From assembly GCA_900551145.1 (NCBI GenBank), contig URUQ01000023.1:1-13502 (forward strand): DNA of 13,502 nt, given 5' to 3'. The notes under the pieces are model-generated. The model was not told where the DNA came from and did not search any database. It saw nothing but the letters and a program-made list of their open reading frames with translations. Positions 1-6,923 of the stretch are shown one piece after another. Each line of letters starts with the position of its first letter. Positions within the stretch are counted from its first letter, which is position 1. Source of the DNA: an uncultured Eubacteriales bacterium. Lineage in GTDB: Bacteria; Bacillota; Clostridia; Christensenellales; CAG-917. Both the position numbers and the translations under genes were made by a program.

Positions 1-54
1 CTCTCATATAGATAATTATTGATATAAATAGAAATCAATTTAAGGAGGCTTTTT
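1..54 (+). promoter_or_regulatory. Leader and ribosome binding site of the permease operon
   Basis: AAGGAGG at 42-48 sits 6 bases before the ATG at 55 and is a near-perfect ribosome binding site. The stretch at 5-30 is almost entirely A/T and contains the small palindrome ATAATTAT. AT-rich imperfect dyads of this kind are where ArsR/SmtB-type repressors often bind, but the window starts here, no regulator gene is visible, and a complete promoter cannot be assigned. Confidence 0.5.
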
Positions 55-1296
55 ATGAAATGTAAGTGCTGTTGTAACAAAAAAAGAGAACAAGCAGAAA
101 GCAAAACAGCTGAAAATGAGCAAGTGGAACAGTTGGAAAATTTGTCCGACATTCCGCAAAAGGAACAGCCTACGAAGAAAAAGAATTTTTTTGTACGGCA
201 TAAGATACTTGTAATTCTGATAAGCGTTATTCTTGCCATAGGACTTGCAATAGGTATTGCCGCTATCGTGGACGGTGTGAACGGCATAAAAGTGTTGGGC
301 GATTTTATAACCGACCAAATACTTGGTATGAAATGGCTGAATATGCTTTTAGGAATGGCGTTTACGGGTATGTTCGGCGAAAAATTTATGTCAACCCATT
401 GGGGCGGTGCAATACAATTCTTTATTTACGATACGATAAAGATTATGGTTTTGTTGTGCCTTTTAATCTTTCTTATATCGTATATTCAAAGTTATTTTCC
501 GCCCGAAAGAACGAAAAAAATTCTCGGCAAATTTCACGGCATAGGCGCAAACGCTGTCGGGGCGTTGCTCGGTACTGTTACGCCGTTTTGCTCTTGTTCG
601 TCCATACCTATCTTTATGGGATTTACGAGGGCGGGACTTTCAAGCGGCGTTACGTTCAGCTTTCTTATTTCAAGTCCGTTGGTTGACTTGGGCGCGTTCA
701 TTTTGCTTGCAAGCGTATTCGGCTTTCCTATTGCTATCGTTTATGTGGTCGTCGGTTTAGTGCTTGCAATATTGGGCGGTACGATTATTGAGAAAACGGG
801 CGTTGGTAAACACGTTCGGGATTTTATACTTGAAGGCGATATTGCAGAGGTCGAGGGCGTTGAACTCACGAGAAAAGACAGGTTGATTTACGCAAAAGAC
901 CAAATGCTCGGAACGCTTAAAAAAGTATGGATATATATCCTTGTCGGCGTTGGTATAGGTGCGGCTATTCATAACTTTATTCCTACGGAATGGATACAAA
1001 TGGTACTCGGCGAGGACAAATGGTATTCCGTTCTCGTAGCAAGTGTTGTGGGTGTGCCTATGTATGCGGATATATTCGGCACAATACCCGTTGCGGAAGC
1101 GTTATTTGCAAAAGGCGTTGGCGTTGGGACTATTCTTGCATTTATGATGAGCGTAACAGCCCTTTCGTTGCCGTCGCTCATAATGTTGTCAAAAGCAGTT
1201 AAGCCTAAGCTATTATTTTGGTTTATCTTTATAGTCGTTGTCGGTATTATCGCAATAGGATATATTTTCAACGCTTTGAATTTCTTATTTGTATAA
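55..1296 (+). CDS. ArsP/DUF318-family permease
   Basis: A 413-residue polytopic membrane protein of the ArsP/DUF318 permease family (PF03773 type). Known members include ArsP, which exports trivalent organoarsenicals; many others have no proven substrate. The family signature is visible: TPFCSCSSIP at residues 176-185 with C179 and C181, followed by the hydrophobic stretch with SSPLVDLGAF (206-215), and a second matching half with GVPMYADIFGTIP (333-345) and SVTALSLPS (366-374). About eight to nine hydrophobic segments occur, the first at 48-72. The N-terminal 45 residues are an unusual cytosolic-looking extension that starts MKCKCCC (Cys 3, 5, 6, 7) and is then highly charged. The start is fixed by AAGGAGG six bases upstream. 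Two thioredoxin-like genes follow 17 and 11 bases after the preceding stop, which suggests one operon for thiol-linked export. The family call is strong; the substrate is an inference. Confidence 0.88.
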   Translation: MKCKCCCNKKREQAESKTAENEQVEQLENLSDIPQKEQPTKKKNFFVRHKILVILISVILAIGLAIGIAAIVDGVNGIKVLGDFITDQILGMKWLNMLLGMAFTGMFGEKFMSTHWGGAIQFFIYDTIKIMVLLCLLIFLISYIQSYFPPERTKKILGKFHGIGANAVGALLGTVTPFCSCSSIPIFMGFTRAGLSSGVTFSFLISSPLVDLGAFILLASVFGFPIAIVYVVVGLVLAILGGTIIEKTGVGKHVRDFILEGDIAEVEGVELTRKDRLIYAKDQMLGTLKKVWIYILVGVGIGAAIHNFIPTEWIQMVLGEDKWYSVLVASVVGVPMYADIFGTIPVAEALFAKGVGVGTILAFMMSVTALSLPSLIMLSKAVKPKLLFWFIFIVVVGIIAIGYIFNALNFLFV

Positions 1297-1313
1297 AAAT
1301 CGGAGGTATATTT

Positions 1314-1550
1314 ATGAAACTCATTACTCTTGGGATCTGTTGCAAAAAGTCAAAGCAGAACCACGAAAACGCCGTAATAGCGGCAAAGAATTGCGGTGTT
1401 GACGAGCCTGTCAATATCGGTGATACAATGGAAATTATGAAGTACGGAGTTATGTCAACGCCCGCCCTTGTTATCGACGGAAAAGTTGTCGCTATGGGCA
1501 GATTACTTTCAGTTGAGCAAATCGAAAAGCTCATAAAAGAAAGATTATAA
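1314..1550 (+). CDS. Small thioredoxin-like protein with altered active site
   Basis: A 78-residue protein matching the small 'redox-active disulfide protein' / Thioredoxin_3 type: a beta-alpha-beta start (MKLITLG), a helix, then the cis-Pro loop MSTPALVIDGKVV and a C-terminal helix SVEQIEKLIKERL. Relatives usually carry GxGCxxC; here the segment reads LGICCKKSKQN, so the second Cys position is Ser13 and there is an extra Cys immediately before (C9, C10). It would therefore act through a CC pair or as a monothiol. The start at 1314 is chosen over an upstream in-frame ATG at 1218 because GGAGG at 1302-1306 precedes it by 7 bases and the protein then begins exactly at the first beta strand; the upstream start would overlap the permease by 79 bases. 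It lies 17 bases after the permease, a common arrangement for this family, and probably serves as its thiol partner (inference). Confidence 0.82.
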   Translation: MKLITLGICCKKSKQNHENAVIAAKNCGVDEPVNIGDTMEIMKYGVMSTPALVIDGKVVAMGRLLSVEQIEKLIKERL

Positions 1551-1561
1551 AGGACGGTATT

Positions 1562-2272
1562 ATGGGCAGCAGAGGCAGTAAAAAGAAAACGACAACTTAT
1601 GACCGAAATATCAAAGCTGCCGAGCGAGAGAAAGAACGTAAAAAGCGTGAACGTAAACTTTGGTGGCAAATGCACAAAAAGGTTGTCATTATTGTTTTGT
1701 GTGTTGCTATTGCTCTTATAGGCGTTGTTATCGGTGTTTCGGTAAAAGGTTGTTCAAATAGTGATACCGGCGGTACAACGGGACAATATACGCTTATGGA
1801 CTTGGGCAGTAAAGGTTGCGTTCCTTGCGACAACTTGCAACCTGTATTATCTTCTCTGCGGTCAAAATACAGCGGTAAAATCAGCGTAAAGTTTTACGAC
1901 GTGAACAGAACGTCGGAAGGCGCAAAGCTCGCCAACAAATATAATGTTTCAACGATACCTACGCTCATATTTTTAGATAAAAACGGAAAGGTCGTAAAGC
2001 GAATGGTCGGTTATCAATCGCAATCGGAAATAGAATCCGCTTCCACTCTCACCATAAAAGCGGTTGCCAACGGAGATAGCGGCAAGTTTGCCACCAAGAC
2101 GTTGGAGATCTATTCCAAAGTGACGATCAAGCAAGGCACAAATACCGAAGACCTTTACAAAAAGGCAGGGGAGACCGTCAGCCTCACCGCAATCGCCGCT
2201 CCTTCGGGCTATCACTTCACAGGTTGGACCAAGACGGGCGAAGGCACTTTTGCAAACAACGCCGCAACTTAA
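1562..2272 (+). CDS. Membrane-anchored thioredoxin joined to an InlB-like repeat (chimeric, ends at a frameshift)
   Basis: 236 residues in one frame but two unlike parts. Residues 1-40 are highly basic and cytosolic (KEREKKRERK type), 41-60 form one membrane segment, and about 75-158 form a thioredoxin domain outside the cell with the active site CVPC (C86, C89) and the cis-proline loop TIPT (P133). Such proteins exchange thiols or disulfides at the cell surface. The domain should end a few residues after GYQSQSEIES. Instead the frame continues from about residue 159 (near base 2036) into GDSGKF...AGETVSLTA...GYHFTGWTKTGEG, a divergent InlB B-repeat (Flg_new_2 type) normally found in large surface proteins, and stops inside that repeat. 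Base composition becomes visibly richer in G+C at the same point. AAAGGA overlapping the previous stop codon gives a 7-base spacer to the ATG, so the start is well supported. The 3' third may be a real fusion, a recombination product or an assembly join. Confidence 0.72.
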   Translation: MGSRGSKKKTTTYDRNIKAAEREKERKKRERKLWWQMHKKVVIIVLCVAIALIGVVIGVSVKGCSNSDTGGTTGQYTLMDLGSKGCVPCDNLQPVLSSLRSKYSGKISVKFYDVNRTSEGAKLANKYNVSTIPTLIFLDKNGKVVKRMVGYQSQSEIESASTLTIKAVANGDSGKFATKTLEIYSKVTIKQGTNTEDLYKKAGETVSLTAIAAPSGYHFTGWTKTGEGTFANNAAT

Positions 2273-3123
2273 CCGACTTTATCGTGTCCACGACAAACGT
2301 GACGATACAGTCCAACTTCGAGTTGCACTCCGCAACTTCGGCAACCTGGCAAAAAGACGACACAAGACACTGGCACGTTTGTGCTTGCGGCACGAAAGTT
2401 GACGTCGCTCCCCACGTGCCCGACCGCTCCGAAGCCACCGAAACCGAAGCTGTCAAATGCACCGACTGCGGATATATCATCACACCCGCTCTCGGACACG
2501 TTACGCACACCCCGGGCGAAGAATGGCTCTCGGACGATACCAACCACTGGCACAAATGTACGGGTTGCACCGAAAAACTCGGCGTTGCACCCCACACCTA
2601 TGGAGATTGGACGGTCGTCACCCCACCGACCGCGACGGTAGACGGTGAGCAGGAGCACATCTGCTCGGTTTGCGGCTATAAACAGGTCGGGAGCATTCCC
2701 GCGACGGGAGAACCCGCGCAAGTACCGGTGACTGTCACGGGCGGTAACGGCACGGGCAACTATACCGAAGGAGAAACGGTCACCATCACGGCAAACGCCC
2801 CCGAAGAAGGGAAGACCTTTAAGGGATGGAGAGACGCGAGCGGCAATATCGTCAGCACGGATGCCATCTATACCTTCACCGTCACGGGCGAAGTATCGCT
2901 CACGGCGGTTTATGAGGACATCAACGCGGGCGGCGGCGAGCAACCCGGCGGCGGGCAACCCGGCGGCGAACAATCCGAAAAGACGGGACTTTCGGGCGGA
3001 CAGATTGCGGGAATCGTAATCGGTTCGGTGCTGCTTGCGGGAATCGGCGGATTTGCAATCTTCTGGTTTGCAGTCAAGAAAAAGAAGTTCGCCGACCTGA
3101 TTGCATTGTTTAAAAAGAAATAA
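2224..3123 (+). pseudogene. C-terminal part of a repeat-rich surface protein with membrane tail anchor
   Basis: The frame is open for 299 codons, but only codons from about 16 on (base 2269) make sense. They continue the InlB-like repeat begun in the neighbouring frame (ending ...TLTDFIVSTTNVTIQSNFE), so this is the downstream half of one protein split by a one-base loss near 2262-2274. In order, numbered from the ATG at 2224: end of the first InlB-like repeat (16-33), two His/Cys modules with the motif HWHxCxxC (H49-C55 and H108-C115) each followed by a CxxC pair (79/82, 147/150), a second InlB-like repeat VTVTGGNGTG...AGWR-type (169-232), a Gly/Pro/Gln linker (235-250), then GLSGGQIAGIVIG with a membrane helix (about 260-283) and a Lys-rich cytosolic end. 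The tail anchors the protein in the membrane with the repeats outside. No signal peptide is present, so the fragment is probably not made as a working product unless the break is an assembly error. Confidence 0.68.
2986..3090 (+). repeat. C-terminal anchor repeat, copy 1
   Basis: These 105 bases encode GLSGGQIAGIVIG, a hydrophobic helix and KKKKF. They match 7428-7531 with one gap and about ten mismatches by hand alignment, roughly 90 percent identity, although the proteins upstream differ. It behaves as a portable membrane-anchor module. Confidence 0.8.
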
Positions 3124-3140
3124 TATGTGCTAAACAATCT

Positions 3141-3164
3141 CCCCTTGCCTTTCGGGGCAAGGGG
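3141..3164 (+). terminator. Hairpin after the surface-protein fragment
   Basis: CCCCTTGCC (3141-3149), a 6-base loop, and GGCAAGGGG (3156-3164) form a perfect 9-bp GC-rich stem 17 bases after the stop codon. There is no run of T after it on the plus strand, so it may stabilise the 3' end rather than act as a classical intrinsic terminator. Confidence 0.5.
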
Positions 3165-3273
3165 AAAGCAAACGGAGATAACAATAAGAAAAAATCAAGA
3201 AATGTCTTAATAACGTTTCAGCGACGCATATAATGGTTGACAGTACGTTAGCGGAATAATCAAAGACAGCAAT

Positions 3274-3298
3274 GAGCCGTTCGGTTTCCGAGCGGCTC
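3274..3298. terminator. Strong isolated hairpin, terminator-like
   Basis: GAGCCGTTCGG and CCGAGCGGCTC pair over 11 positions (one G-T wobble) around a TTT loop. This is typical of Clostridial terminator stems, and the core GAGCCG is shared with the clear terminator at 13392-13413. No good T-tract flanks it on either strand, so the role is uncertain. Confidence 0.4.
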
Positions 3299-3379
3299 AA
3301 ATTGTAAAATAGGGGTATGATGCTTTATCTTATCGTTGGGTGGTGCTTTAATTGCACAAAATCAGCAATATGAGTTTTT

Positions 3380-3400
3380 TATAAATTCTTTGAATTTATA
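3380..3400. repeat. Perfect AT-rich inverted repeat
   Basis: TATAAATTC and GAATTTATA form a perfect 9-bp inverted repeat around TTT. It is preceded by six T on the plus strand, which is the wrong side for a plus-strand terminator. It may be a protein binding site or simply a hairpin. Confidence 0.5.
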
Positions 3401-3435
3401 GGCGTAGTTTTGTTGCAAAAAATTCTCGAAGAAAA

Positions 3436-3470
3436 AATAATACGAACCCATTATCTGAGTTCGTATTATT
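3436..3470 (-). terminator. Minus-strand intrinsic terminator downstream of the folded element
   Basis: AATAATACGAAC (3436-3447) and GTTCGTATTATT (3459-3470) form a perfect 12-bp stem. Read on the minus strand it is followed by TTTTTTCTTC, the expected uridine tract. It would end any transcript crossing 3485-3625 on the minus strand. Confidence 0.7.
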
Positions 3471-3484
3471 GTCATTTGGTGACC

Positions 3485-3625
3485 CTACCGAGGTTCGTAG
3501 GCAGCGCGGTTGGCGACTGCCGTAATAGTGGAACGAGCGAATTTATTCGCATAGTGAAACGTCAGTCGGGTGTCCCGAGTTCGGCACGCAACGCGTGAGG
3601 ATATGAAATATCCAAACCTTGGTAG
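3485..3625 (-). ncRNA. Candidate structured RNA or short palindromic repeat element
   Basis: The ends CTACCGAGGTT (3485-3495) and AACCTTGGTAG (3615-3625) are complementary over 11 positions with one G-T wobble and enclose the whole unit. Inside are hairpins at 3500-3521 (GGCAG/CTGCC plus CGC/GCG), 3537-3550 (GCGAAT/ATTCGC), 3567-3577 (CGGG/CCCG), 3585-3597 (CACGC/GCGTG) and 3599-3613 (GGATAT/ATATCC). An 11-base direct repeat ATAGTGRAACG lies at 3525-3535 and 3551-3561 either side of the second hairpin. No protein frame with a ribosome binding site overlaps it. The minus strand is preferred because a T-tract terminator follows in that direction (3436-3470). It matches no RNA family I can name and is not a tRNA. 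It could equally be a MITE-like intergenic repeat. No promoter was identified for it. Confidence 0.4.
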
Positions 3626-3633
3626 AATAGAAA

Positions 3634-3658
3634 AAACCCGACTGCAATAGTCGGGTTT
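3634..3658 (-). terminator. Intrinsic terminator of the regulator gene
   Basis: AAACCCGACT (3634-3643) and AGTCGGGTTT (3649-3658) form a perfect 10-bp stem with loop GCAAT. On the minus strand the stem runs into TTTTTT. It lies about 60 bases after the stop codon of the minus-strand regulator and is the natural end of the binding-protein/regulator transcript. Confidence 0.82.
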
Positions 3659-3717
3659 CGTGGTGAACAAAATGACGCATCATTTGAATTGAAGTGTAAT
3701 TTTAACGAAAAACTATG

Positions 3718-5331
3718 TTATTTGCTCTGAGTTTCTTGTTTGAGAAGAGTTGCATAGCGGAGCATTTGCTTGCGCGAGGACACGCCGAGTTTGCCTAAAA
3801 TGTTGTGGTTGTGATATTTGAGCGTGCCTTGTTGTATGTGGCAAATTTCCATAATTTCGTTTGCGGATTTGCCTTCGAGATACAAGCCGAAGATTTGTTT
3901 TTCGGTTTTGGTGAGGGTTTTCAGTCCCGTTTTGAACATCTCATAGTCGTCGGGAGATACCTCGTTTTTACGAGAGTAGGCAAGACGGTCGATGTCCGCT
4001 TGTTTTTGTTCGAGAGAAAAACCTTGTTCGTTGCATTGTGTGCGGAGTTTTTCGGTTTCCTCATCTTTGATTCTATCCTGTTCGGCAAGAAATGCAAAAA
4101 GGTCGTCTATTTCGACAAATTCCGACTCGGCGTTCTTGTGTTCTTGTTTCTGGATTTGCTCTATGCCCTTGAGAAGCGGACGCAAGAAACGTTTGCTGAA
4201 AAACACGCATACTGCAACGGTCATGCCGACAAGCAGCAACACTAGCAGTACCACCGAAATGACGTTGTTTGCAACGTTAATGTCGTATTCTTCCTTGGGA
4301 TAGGACACGATAAGAACGTATTCATCGCCGCAAATAGTGGCAAATTGCGTCTTGGAAACGAAAGAGGAATTGCCGTCGCGCGAATGCAAAGCGGTAAGTC
4401 CGCCGCCCATATCCTCAACGGTAAGTTCTCCCTGCGGAGGTAGATAGTAGCCCCCGTAAACGCCTGCCGAAAATCCGTTGACGGTGTTGTACGTTCCGCC
4501 GTTTTTGGGGAAGAACATGCAGGTGAGGTGTTCGAGCTGTGTCGATTGTGCAAAATATTTTTTGAAGTAGTTTTCGGAGATTTCAAAACCGCACACGCCG
4601 TAGACTTTATTGTTGTCACCGACGATTGGCACAACAAAGTTCATTGTGCGTTCGCTGGTGCCGTAAAGCCTTGAAATTTGCGTCAGACGCGGAGTTTTTT
4701 CGGTGGATTCTAACAGTGCAATCACCATGTCGCCGTCGGGTAGATTGGATAGATTGAATTCAAGACGCCATTGCCGATGAGGCATGACGCCACGGTTGCG
4801 TCCTATGTCTGAAATGCCGCGGTAGAGGAGCAACGTCTCGTCGGTTTCGTCGAGAGAAGCGCGCTGGAAGTACATACCCGTTTTGGAGTGTTCCGCGCCG
4901 TCGATATGTGTGTTGACGGTGGCATTGAGTATCAAAAACGCGCCTGAACAGTCGGTTTTCATCAACTCTATGCCCAGTTTATCGAACAGTATATTTTGAA
5001 GCGCGGCAATGCGCGTCGAATCGTCGTTCAAGTCGTCAAATTCAATGCCCTCGGAGGCGAGATATGCGTCTGTTTTCTGGGCAACTGAGTAGGAAAGCGA
5101 GTTGCCCATTCTTGTCATATCTTCAAAGTATTTGGACACTTGACGCTCGTAAGTGCGCATCTGGAATGCAAGATTGTTTTCAACGCTTTCCTTTGCCGTG
5201 GAGAAGTGCCCGAAGAAGAACAGACCGCACCCCAAAAACGACAAAACGATAACCGCAAGCGCAAGCATGTACCAGAACAGTTTGTGCTTCATGGACGATT
5301 TTTTTGGTTTTATGATTTTCGGAGTGTTCAT
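3718..5331 (-). CDS. Membrane-tethered LuxR-type transcriptional regulator with extracellular sensor domain
   Basis: 537 residues. A basic N-terminus is followed by a membrane helix (about 17-41), a large extracellular domain (42-352), a second helix (353-377), a short HAMP-like/coiled-coil stretch rich in Glu, Lys and Gln (about 385-455) and a C-terminal LuxR/FixJ-type helix-turn-helix (about 470-530: LTKTEKQIF...GKSANEIMEI...GTLKYHNHNILGKLGVSSRKQ). The outer part has features of Cache-like ligand-binding domains (PIVGDNNKVYGVCGFEIS at 235-252). The layout is that of a one-component regulator that binds a ligand outside and controls transcription from the membrane. It lies 95 bases behind the solute-binding protein gene on the same strand, suggesting that the two form a sensing unit. 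The start at 5331 gives the longest frame but has no clear ribosome binding site; Met14 (5292) is an alternative just before the first helix. Confidence 0.85.
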   Translation of the reverse strand: MNTPKIIKPKKSSMKHKLFWYMLALAVIVLSFLGCGLFFFGHFSTAKESVENNLAFQMRTYERQVSKYFEDMTRMGNSLSYSVAQKTDAYLASEGIEFDDLNDDSTRIAALQNILFDKLGIELMKTDCSGAFLILNATVNTHIDGAEHSKTGMYFQRASLDETDETLLLYRGISDIGRNRGVMPHRQWRLEFNLSNLPDGDMVIALLESTEKTPRLTQISRLYGTSERTMNFVVPIVGDNNKVYGVCGFEISENYFKKYFAQSTQLEHLTCMFFPKNGGTYNTVNGFSAGVYGGYYLPPQGELTVEDMGGGLTALHSRDGNSSFVSKTQFATICGDEYVLIVSYPKEEYDINVANNVISVVLLVLLLVGMTVAVCVFFSKRFLRPLLKGIEQIQKQEHKNAESEFVEIDDLFAFLAEQDRIKDEETEKLRTQCNEQGFSLEQKQADIDRLAYSRKNEVSPDDYEMFKTGLKTLTKTEKQIFGLYLEGKSANEIMEICHIQQGTLKYHNHNILGKLGVSSRKQMLRYATLLKQETQSK

Positions 5332-5373
5332 ATATTACTGTCGGTTTATGACGAAAAGCGTCGATTTCAAAAC

Positions 5374-5396
5374 AAAAACGCGGGTTTTGCGTGTTT
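5374..5396 (-). terminator. Possible attenuating hairpin between binding-protein and regulator genes
   Basis: On the minus strand AAACACGC and GCGTTTTT pair in 7 of 8 positions around a 7-base loop, followed by GTTTTG. A weak terminator here would make more binding protein than regulator from one transcript. The stem is short and mostly A-T, so this is tentative. Confidence 0.35.
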
Positions 5397-5426
5397 GATA
5401 TTATTATGCCGTTTTTTGTGCGACGA

Positions 5427-6755
5427 TTAAGCGGCGGGGATGGAGAGGAACATGTCAACGAGTTGGTCGGTGATTTCCTCTTCGGTTTTGCCGTTTTCGT
5501 ACATCGAGGGCAGTTCCTTTTGCAGTGCGCGAATTTTGGAATAGAGCGTATATGTGTTTGGAAAGTAGCCTGCCATCGACGGCTCGGATAGGAAGGTGCA
5601 GGATTCCACGGTGGACTTCAAGGCGACGTAAGTGTTTCTGAAAGCCTCCGTCTTGAAAGTGTAAGATTCCAACTTGTCGAATGCGCCGTTTTTGACCGGC
5701 ATATAACCTGTTTGAGCGACGAAGTCAAGGTTGCGTTTTTCCTCGGTGAACCATTTTGCAAAGGCAGTGGCAGCCTCGGCTTTCTGAGGCGTGGTCTTGT
5801 AGGCGCAAAGCCCTACGCCTGCTTGCGTAGCATACTTTTTGCCACTCGAAGTCGGCACGGGCAGGACTTTGAGGTTGGTCGGCTCTTGGGTGTTGTCGGG
5901 GTAGGTGATTGTGTCGTTGTAGTAGAGCACGGCGGCGGAGGATGATATACCAGCGATGGTTTGTCCCGTCATAACCTGAGTGTTTGAGTACAGGTCGGAC
6001 ACGACGATATGACCTTTGGCGATTGCCGAGGCAAACTTTTTGTAAGAGGCAATCAGCGTGTCGTTTTGCTTGTACCAGTCGTTTTGGTAGAAATCGACTG
6101 CGCCGTGGCTTATTGCGTCAAGCTCGACGGAGCGCACGAGATAGTCGAGGGCGCAGAATGGCTTTCCGCCGGAATAGTTGTAATATTTTTCGGCAACGGA
6201 GAAGAAACCGTCCCATGTTGCGAGGTTGGCGTAGGTCACGTTTTGTTCTTTTGCGAATTTGTCGAACGCGCCGCCTGCCAAAAAGAGCAGGTGTGTGGAC
6301 TTTGACACGGGAAGCACCGAGAGCGAGTTGTCAACCATGCCGTCAGAGACAAACTCGCCAATGAAATCCGATAGTTCGCTTGCCGAAAAAACGTCCTGCC
6401 AGTCGAGCAAGTTGTTTGCGCCAAGTTCTTGCGCATTTGAGTTGTGGCAGAAGAACAGATCGGGCATCGCCGGTACGCCGGCGACTCCGTTTTGAGCATT
6501 GACGAGTTTTTGCCCGATTTGCGATGCATTGGACATGAGAGTAACGTTGACTATGATGCCCTTTTCCTTGCCGACGGTGCGGTTGAAATCCTCAACGTAT
6601 CTGTTCATTGGCGAATCCGCTTGCTCGCCGTAGACGTGCCACATCGTGAGCGTGACCGGCTTTTGAGGATTGAGCAACGTTTCTTGCCTGTCGCACCCGA
6701 AAAGCAAAAGCGCAAGCATACAAATAAAAACGATTATCGGCAAAGTTTTTTTCAT
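5427..6755 (-). CDS. Extracellular solute-binding lipoprotein (sugar-type ABC binding protein)
   Basis: 442 residues. Signal peptide MKKTLPIIVFICMLALLLFGC with lipobox LFGC, so C21 is the lipidated residue and the protein sits on the outer face of the membrane. The mature part has hallmarks of family 1/8 sugar-binding proteins: TLTMWHVYGEQ (36-45), PDLFFCHNSNAQEL (98-111), TWDGFFSVAEKYY (180-192), and the C-terminal block AFAKWFTEEKRN...TGYMPVKNGAFD (331-360). Length is normal for the family. The start at 6755 is chosen over a 41-codon upstream extension because that extension is not signal-like and the Met at 6755 opens a perfect lipoprotein signal; AAGGA lies about 11 bases upstream. No permease or ATPase gene is beside it. 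The next gene is the membrane-bound regulator, so it may deliver a sugar either to a distant transporter or to the regulator's sensor (inference). Confidence 0.88.
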   Translation of the reverse strand: MKKTLPIIVFICMLALLLFGCDRQETLLNPQKPVTLTMWHVYGEQADSPMNRYVEDFNRTVGKEKGIIVNVTLMSNASQIGQKLVNAQNGVAGVPAMPDLFFCHNSNAQELGANNLLDWQDVFSASELSDFIGEFVSDGMVDNSLSVLPVSKSTHLLFLAGGAFDKFAKEQNVTYANLATWDGFFSVAEKYYNYSGGKPFCALDYLVRSVELDAISHGAVDFYQNDWYKQNDTLIASYKKFASAIAKGHIVVSDLYSNTQVMTGQTIAGISSSAAVLYYNDTITYPDNTQEPTNLKVLPVPTSSGKKYATQAGVGLCAYKTTPQKAEAATAFAKWFTEEKRNLDFVAQTGYMPVKNGAFDKLESYTFKTEAFRNTYVALKSTVESCTFLSEPSMAGYFPNTYTLYSKIRALQKELPSMYENGKTEEEITDQLVDMFLSIPAA

Positions 6756-6923
6756 AAAGAGATTCCTTGTTTTGCGAAGCAATCCGCAGGAAGTGCCCGA
6801 CAAAAAATTTTGAAAAAAATCCAAACTTTTTTGAATTTTCCCTACCTTTTGGGGGTTTGGGTAGGGGACACGCGACACTTTAATCCATATACTTTTGATG
6901 ATGATATAGTGTTGATATATTTT

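Larger units (their letters stand above)
3124..3717. other. Convergent intergenic region, no protein gene seen
   Basis: 594 bases between the plus-strand surface-protein fragment and the minus-strand regulator gene. Short open frames on both strands (up to about 60 codons) lack ribosome binding sites and lie over hairpins, so I do not call them. The region holds a hairpin after the upstream gene (3141-3164), a second strong hairpin (3274-3298), a perfect 9-bp inverted repeat with loop TTT (3380-3400), two minus-strand terminators (3436-3470 and 3634-3658) and the folded element 3485-3625. The rest, about 3166-3270 and 3300-3379, shows nothing I recognise. Confidence 0.6.

Noticed and set aside
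2269..2973. Long minus-strand open frame (234 codons) inside the surface-protein fragment.
   Set aside because: It is the shadow of a GC-richer coding strand; it has no ribosome site, and the plus strand encodes recognisable repeats and an anchor.
3237..3265. TTGACA at 3237-3242 as a -35 box of a small RNA ending at the hairpin 3274-3298.
   Set aside because: At 16-18 bases downstream there is no acceptable -10 box; the nearest TAAT-like sequence is at 14 bases.
3485..3625. Transposon or insertion sequence with terminal inverted repeats.
   Set aside because: No transposase and no matching target-site duplication at the two ends; it is kept only as a candidate structured element or MITE-like repeat.
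3470..3630. Possible tRNA gene, because GGTTCG and GAGTTCGG occur among GC-rich hairpins.
   Set aside because: No 7-bp acceptor stem with a CCA-compatible end, no D-arm and no anticodon arm in the right order; the closing stem is 11 bp and the hairpin spacing does not fit a cloverleaf.
3410..3670. Two short proteins of about 60 codons on opposite strands.
   Set aside because: Both lie across the hairpins of the folded element, lack ribosome binding sites and show no protein-like features; they are accidental frames.
6756..6878. Upstream extension of 41 codons for the binding protein.
   Set aside because: It would bury a perfect lipoprotein signal peptide inside the protein and lies in the predicted mRNA leader.
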